The position numbers were made by a program, and so were the translations under genes. A stretch of DNA of 64,000 bases from Methylobacter sp. KS41 (GTDB lineage Bacteria > Pseudomonadota > Gammaproteobacteria > Methylococcales > Methylomonadaceae): NCBI GenBank assembly GCA_002862125.1, contig PHSP01000001.1, positions 186,001 through 250,000 on the forward strand, written 5' to 3'. Below the pieces are notes generated by a model. The model did not search any database. It saw nothing but the letters and a program-made list of their open reading frames with translations, and had not been told where the DNA came from. Of this stretch, positions 62,306 to 64,000 are shown in pieces. Positions within the stretch are counted from its first letter, which is position 1; every line of letters starts with the position of its first letter.

Positions 62306-62686
62306 TTAGGCGGCCTGAACAGGAATAGATGAGGCGGAACGGACAACTTCGTTTTTTTCGTTAAAATAAACCAGCGTGGGCTTATGACTTTCAGATTCTC
62401 GTTGATCCAGAATCGCATACGCACAAACAATAATCAGGTCGCCGGGACAGGCTAAACGCGCCGCTGCGCCATTAACCGAAAATATTCCTGAACCTTTTTC
62501 CGCGCGTATGGCATAAGTGGTGAAACGCGCTCCGTTGTTGATATTGTATATCTGAATTTGCTCGTATTCTCTGATGCCTGATAGATCAAGAATAGTGCCG
62601 TCAATTGCGCAAGAACCCTCATAACCCAATTCTGAGCGAGTCACGGTAGCCCGGTGTAACTTCGCTTTAAGCATCGTAATTTGCAT
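62306..62686 (-). CDS. panD: Aspartate 1-decarboxylase (pyruvoyl enzyme)
   Basis: A 126-aa enzyme making beta-alanine from aspartate for pantothenate. The self-cleavage site lies between G24 and S25 in GYEGSCAID, generating the pyruvoyl group. [16 protein letters not shown] and [16 protein letters not shown] are family motifs. Length is typical. It follows panC by 165 bp in the same orientation and ends at a strong terminator, so it probably closes the panBCD group. Confidence 0.97.
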   Translation of the reverse strand: MQITMLKAKLHRATVTRSELGYEGSCAIDGTILDLSGIREYEQIQIYNINNGARFTTYAIRAEKGSGIFSVNGAAARLACPGDLIIVCAYAILDQRESESHKPTLVYFNEKNEVVRSASSIPVQAA

Positions 62687-62851
62687 AATAAAACACTATA
62701 AATACGTTTAAAAAACGAGTCATTATCCATTAATTGCAACGGTCCATCAACTTTTTAGATATCAGGCAAAAGGGGAGCTATCTTCAGATTCAGCTCGCAG
62801 GCACTGGATTTAATGGACTTTGAACCCAATCATTTCTGCTTCATATTTTAC

Positions 62852-63694
62852 TTACCTGGAAAAATAAATATTATCAATTAACCGCGTTTTGCCCAGTTTT
62901 GCTGCCGCCAATAATACCAAATCCACATCTTCCGCGGCTGCCTTTGTTAAATCACTGCCGCGGCACACGGAAAAATAATCTGTCTCAAAGCCAGCTTGCT
63001 GTAAAAACTGCAATGCCCGTTGCTCTACTTCCTCATAAGTCTGATTCCCGTCCAGAATGACATCACGCGCGGCGCATAGCGATTGGTATAGCTTAGGGGC
63101 AACTCTTTTTTCATCGTCCGTCAGATAGCCATTCCTCGAACTCATGGCCAATCCGTCAGGCTCTCTGACCGTATCCACGCCTATTATCTCAACAGGAATA
63201 TTCAAATCCCGGACCATTGTTTTTATGACGGTGAATTGTTGAAAATCTTTAAGCCCAAAAAAAGCGCTATCCGGTTGGACTATATTGAACAGTTTACTGA
63301 CAACTGTAGCGACGCCGGCAAAATGCCCAGGCCTGGAGGCGCCGCAATACCAGTCTGAAATCCCGGCTACGGTGACGGTCGTTTTGGCATCAGGCGCGTA
63401 AATATCCGTAACAGAAGGCTGAAATAATAAGTCTGCGCATTCGCCAGTCAACTTTTCCTGGTCTTCCCGTTCGGTGCGCGGGTATGTCTCGAAATCTTCT
63501 CCTGCTCCGAACTGAGTTGGATTAACAAAGATGCTGACAACGGCTCTATCCGCATTTTTTCTGGCCATCCTGACCAATTGGAGGTGACCTGCGTGCAAAT
63601 TGCCCATAGTCGGAACAAAAGCCACGCTTTCACCAGCTGAGCGCCATATTTTAACGGCCCTGCGTAACTCACATACTGTGTTAACTATTTGCAC
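62852..63694 (-). CDS. panC: Pantothenate synthetase
   Basis: A 280-aa ATP-dependent ligase joining pantoate and beta-alanine. Motifs: VPTMGNLHAGHLQLVR (the HIGH-like box HAGH), SIFVNPTQFGAGEDFETYPRT, FFGLKDFQQFTVIKTMVRDL and MSSRNGYLTDDE (KMSKS-like). Length is normal. It begins 5 bases after the panB stop. Confidence 0.97.
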   Translation of the reverse strand: MQIVNTVCELRRAVKIWRSAGESVAFVPTMGNLHAGHLQLVRMARKNADRAVVSIFVNPTQFGAGEDFETYPRTEREDQEKLTGECADLLFQPSVTDIYAPDAKTTVTVAGISDWYCGASRPGHFAGVATVVSKLFNIVQPDSAFFGLKDFQQFTVIKTMVRDLNIPVEIIGVDTVREPDGLAMSSRNGYLTDDEKRVAPKLYQSLCAARDVILDGNQTYEEVEQRALQFLQQAGFETDYFSVCRGSDLTKAAAEDVDLVLLAAAKLGKTRLIDNIYFSR

Positions 63695-63699
63695 TGGTC

Positions 63700-64000
63700 C
63701 TAGAAACTGTGTTCAGAAGATGGAAATTGTAACAATTTTACAGCCTTATGATAGGCATGAATGGCGGCTTCGATAGACTCCGCATCCAGCATGAAGTTTC
63801 TGGAAAAACGGGGCCGCTTGATTATACCGATATCAAGCATGTCATAAAGCACCAGCACTTGCCCGTCGCAATCAACACCCGCGCCGATACCGATAACGGG
63901 GATGCTAAGCTGACCGCTTATTTCTTTGGCAAGCGCCGCCGGCACGCACTCCAATACCAGCATCCCTGCTCCAGCCTCTTGCAGTTGACGGGCATCGGCA
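63700..64000 (-). CDS. panB: 3-methyl-2-oxobutanoate hydroxymethyltransferase, C-terminal part
   Basis: This is a partial gene; the N-terminal part lies beyond the right edge. The visible ~100 residues ([55 protein letters not shown]) are the conserved C-terminal half of PanB, including GIGAG and the Glu in LECVP. It makes ketopantoate from 2-oxoisovalerate using methylene-tetrahydrofolate. It is first in the panB-panC-panD order and sits 5 bases before panC. Confidence 0.95.
   Translation of the reverse strand, partial: ADARQLQEAGAGMLVLECVPAALAKEISGQLSIPVIGIGAGVDCDGQVLVLYDMLDIGIIKRPRFSRNFMLDAESIEAAIHAYHKAVKLLQFPSSEHSF

Overview
The window reads as chromosome of a gammaproteobacterium. The neighbourhoods bamA-skp-fabZ-lpxA-rnhB, epmB/efp-epmA, HAD phosphatase/rppH, panB-panC-panD, queA, gshA, and a bcsA-bcsB-bcsZ-bcsC order all fit that class. 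The compact gnd-zwf-pgl block, many IS remnants and a surface protein with a PEP-CTERM-like tail make a methanotroph-like organism (Methylococcales) plausible. No diagnostic gene such as pmoA is present, so this is inference.

Region 1 (1-13.8 kb) is accessory DNA. An integrated element lies between two identical 60-bp copies of the 3' half of tRNA-Leu(CAA), at 1457-1516 and 13740-13799. It carries a tyrosine integrase, a 961-aa repeat-containing protein of unknown function, an AlpA-like regulator, two small proteins, a CHC2 zinc-finger primase part, a TOPRIM/DUF3987-like replication protein, a lipoprotein, HGGxSTG-like small proteins, a membrane protein and an ISAs1-family IS. At its right end are a five-copy iteron-like array and paired direct repeats that look like integrase arm sites. 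There is no relaxase, capsid or packaging gene, so it resembles a P4-like satellite or a small integrative element. A second, P4-type integrase lies outside the left repeat and points to a tandem element running off the window.

Region 2 (13.9-30.4 kb) holds queA, the cellulose synthase operon bcsABZC on the minus strand, an IS5 remnant, a choice-of-anchor A surface protein, an IS3 remnant split by a 163-bp MITE, the oxidative pentose phosphate genes gnd-zwf-pgl, and a HAD phosphatase. Region 3 (30.5-39.9 kb) is housekeeping: rppH, corA, the complete EF-P beta-lysylation set (epmB, efp, epmA), then bamA, skp, fabZ, lpxA and rnhB without the usual lpxD and lpxB.

Region 4 (40-47.5 kb) holds a likely operon of a SRPBCC protein, a stand-alone LOV blue-light sensor, a fatty-acid-hydroxylase-like membrane protein and the periplasmic methionine sulfoxide reductase pair msrP-msrQ. 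It is followed by an internally deleted IS and an intact IS1634-family element.

Region 5 (47.8-64 kb) holds a Kch-like potassium channel, a secreted protein with a Cys/His hydrolase-like signature, an LMF1-like membrane protein, the second MITE copy, a NIF3-like small protein, recQ, gshA, an APS-reductase-type cysH, mgtA, and the pantothenate genes panD, panC and partial panB. The most unusual items are the architecture of the tRNA-Leu element (iterons, arm sites, duplicated modules, a repeat inside the replication gene), the LOV-MsrPQ operon, the duplicated PilZ arm in BcsA, and the MITE pair.
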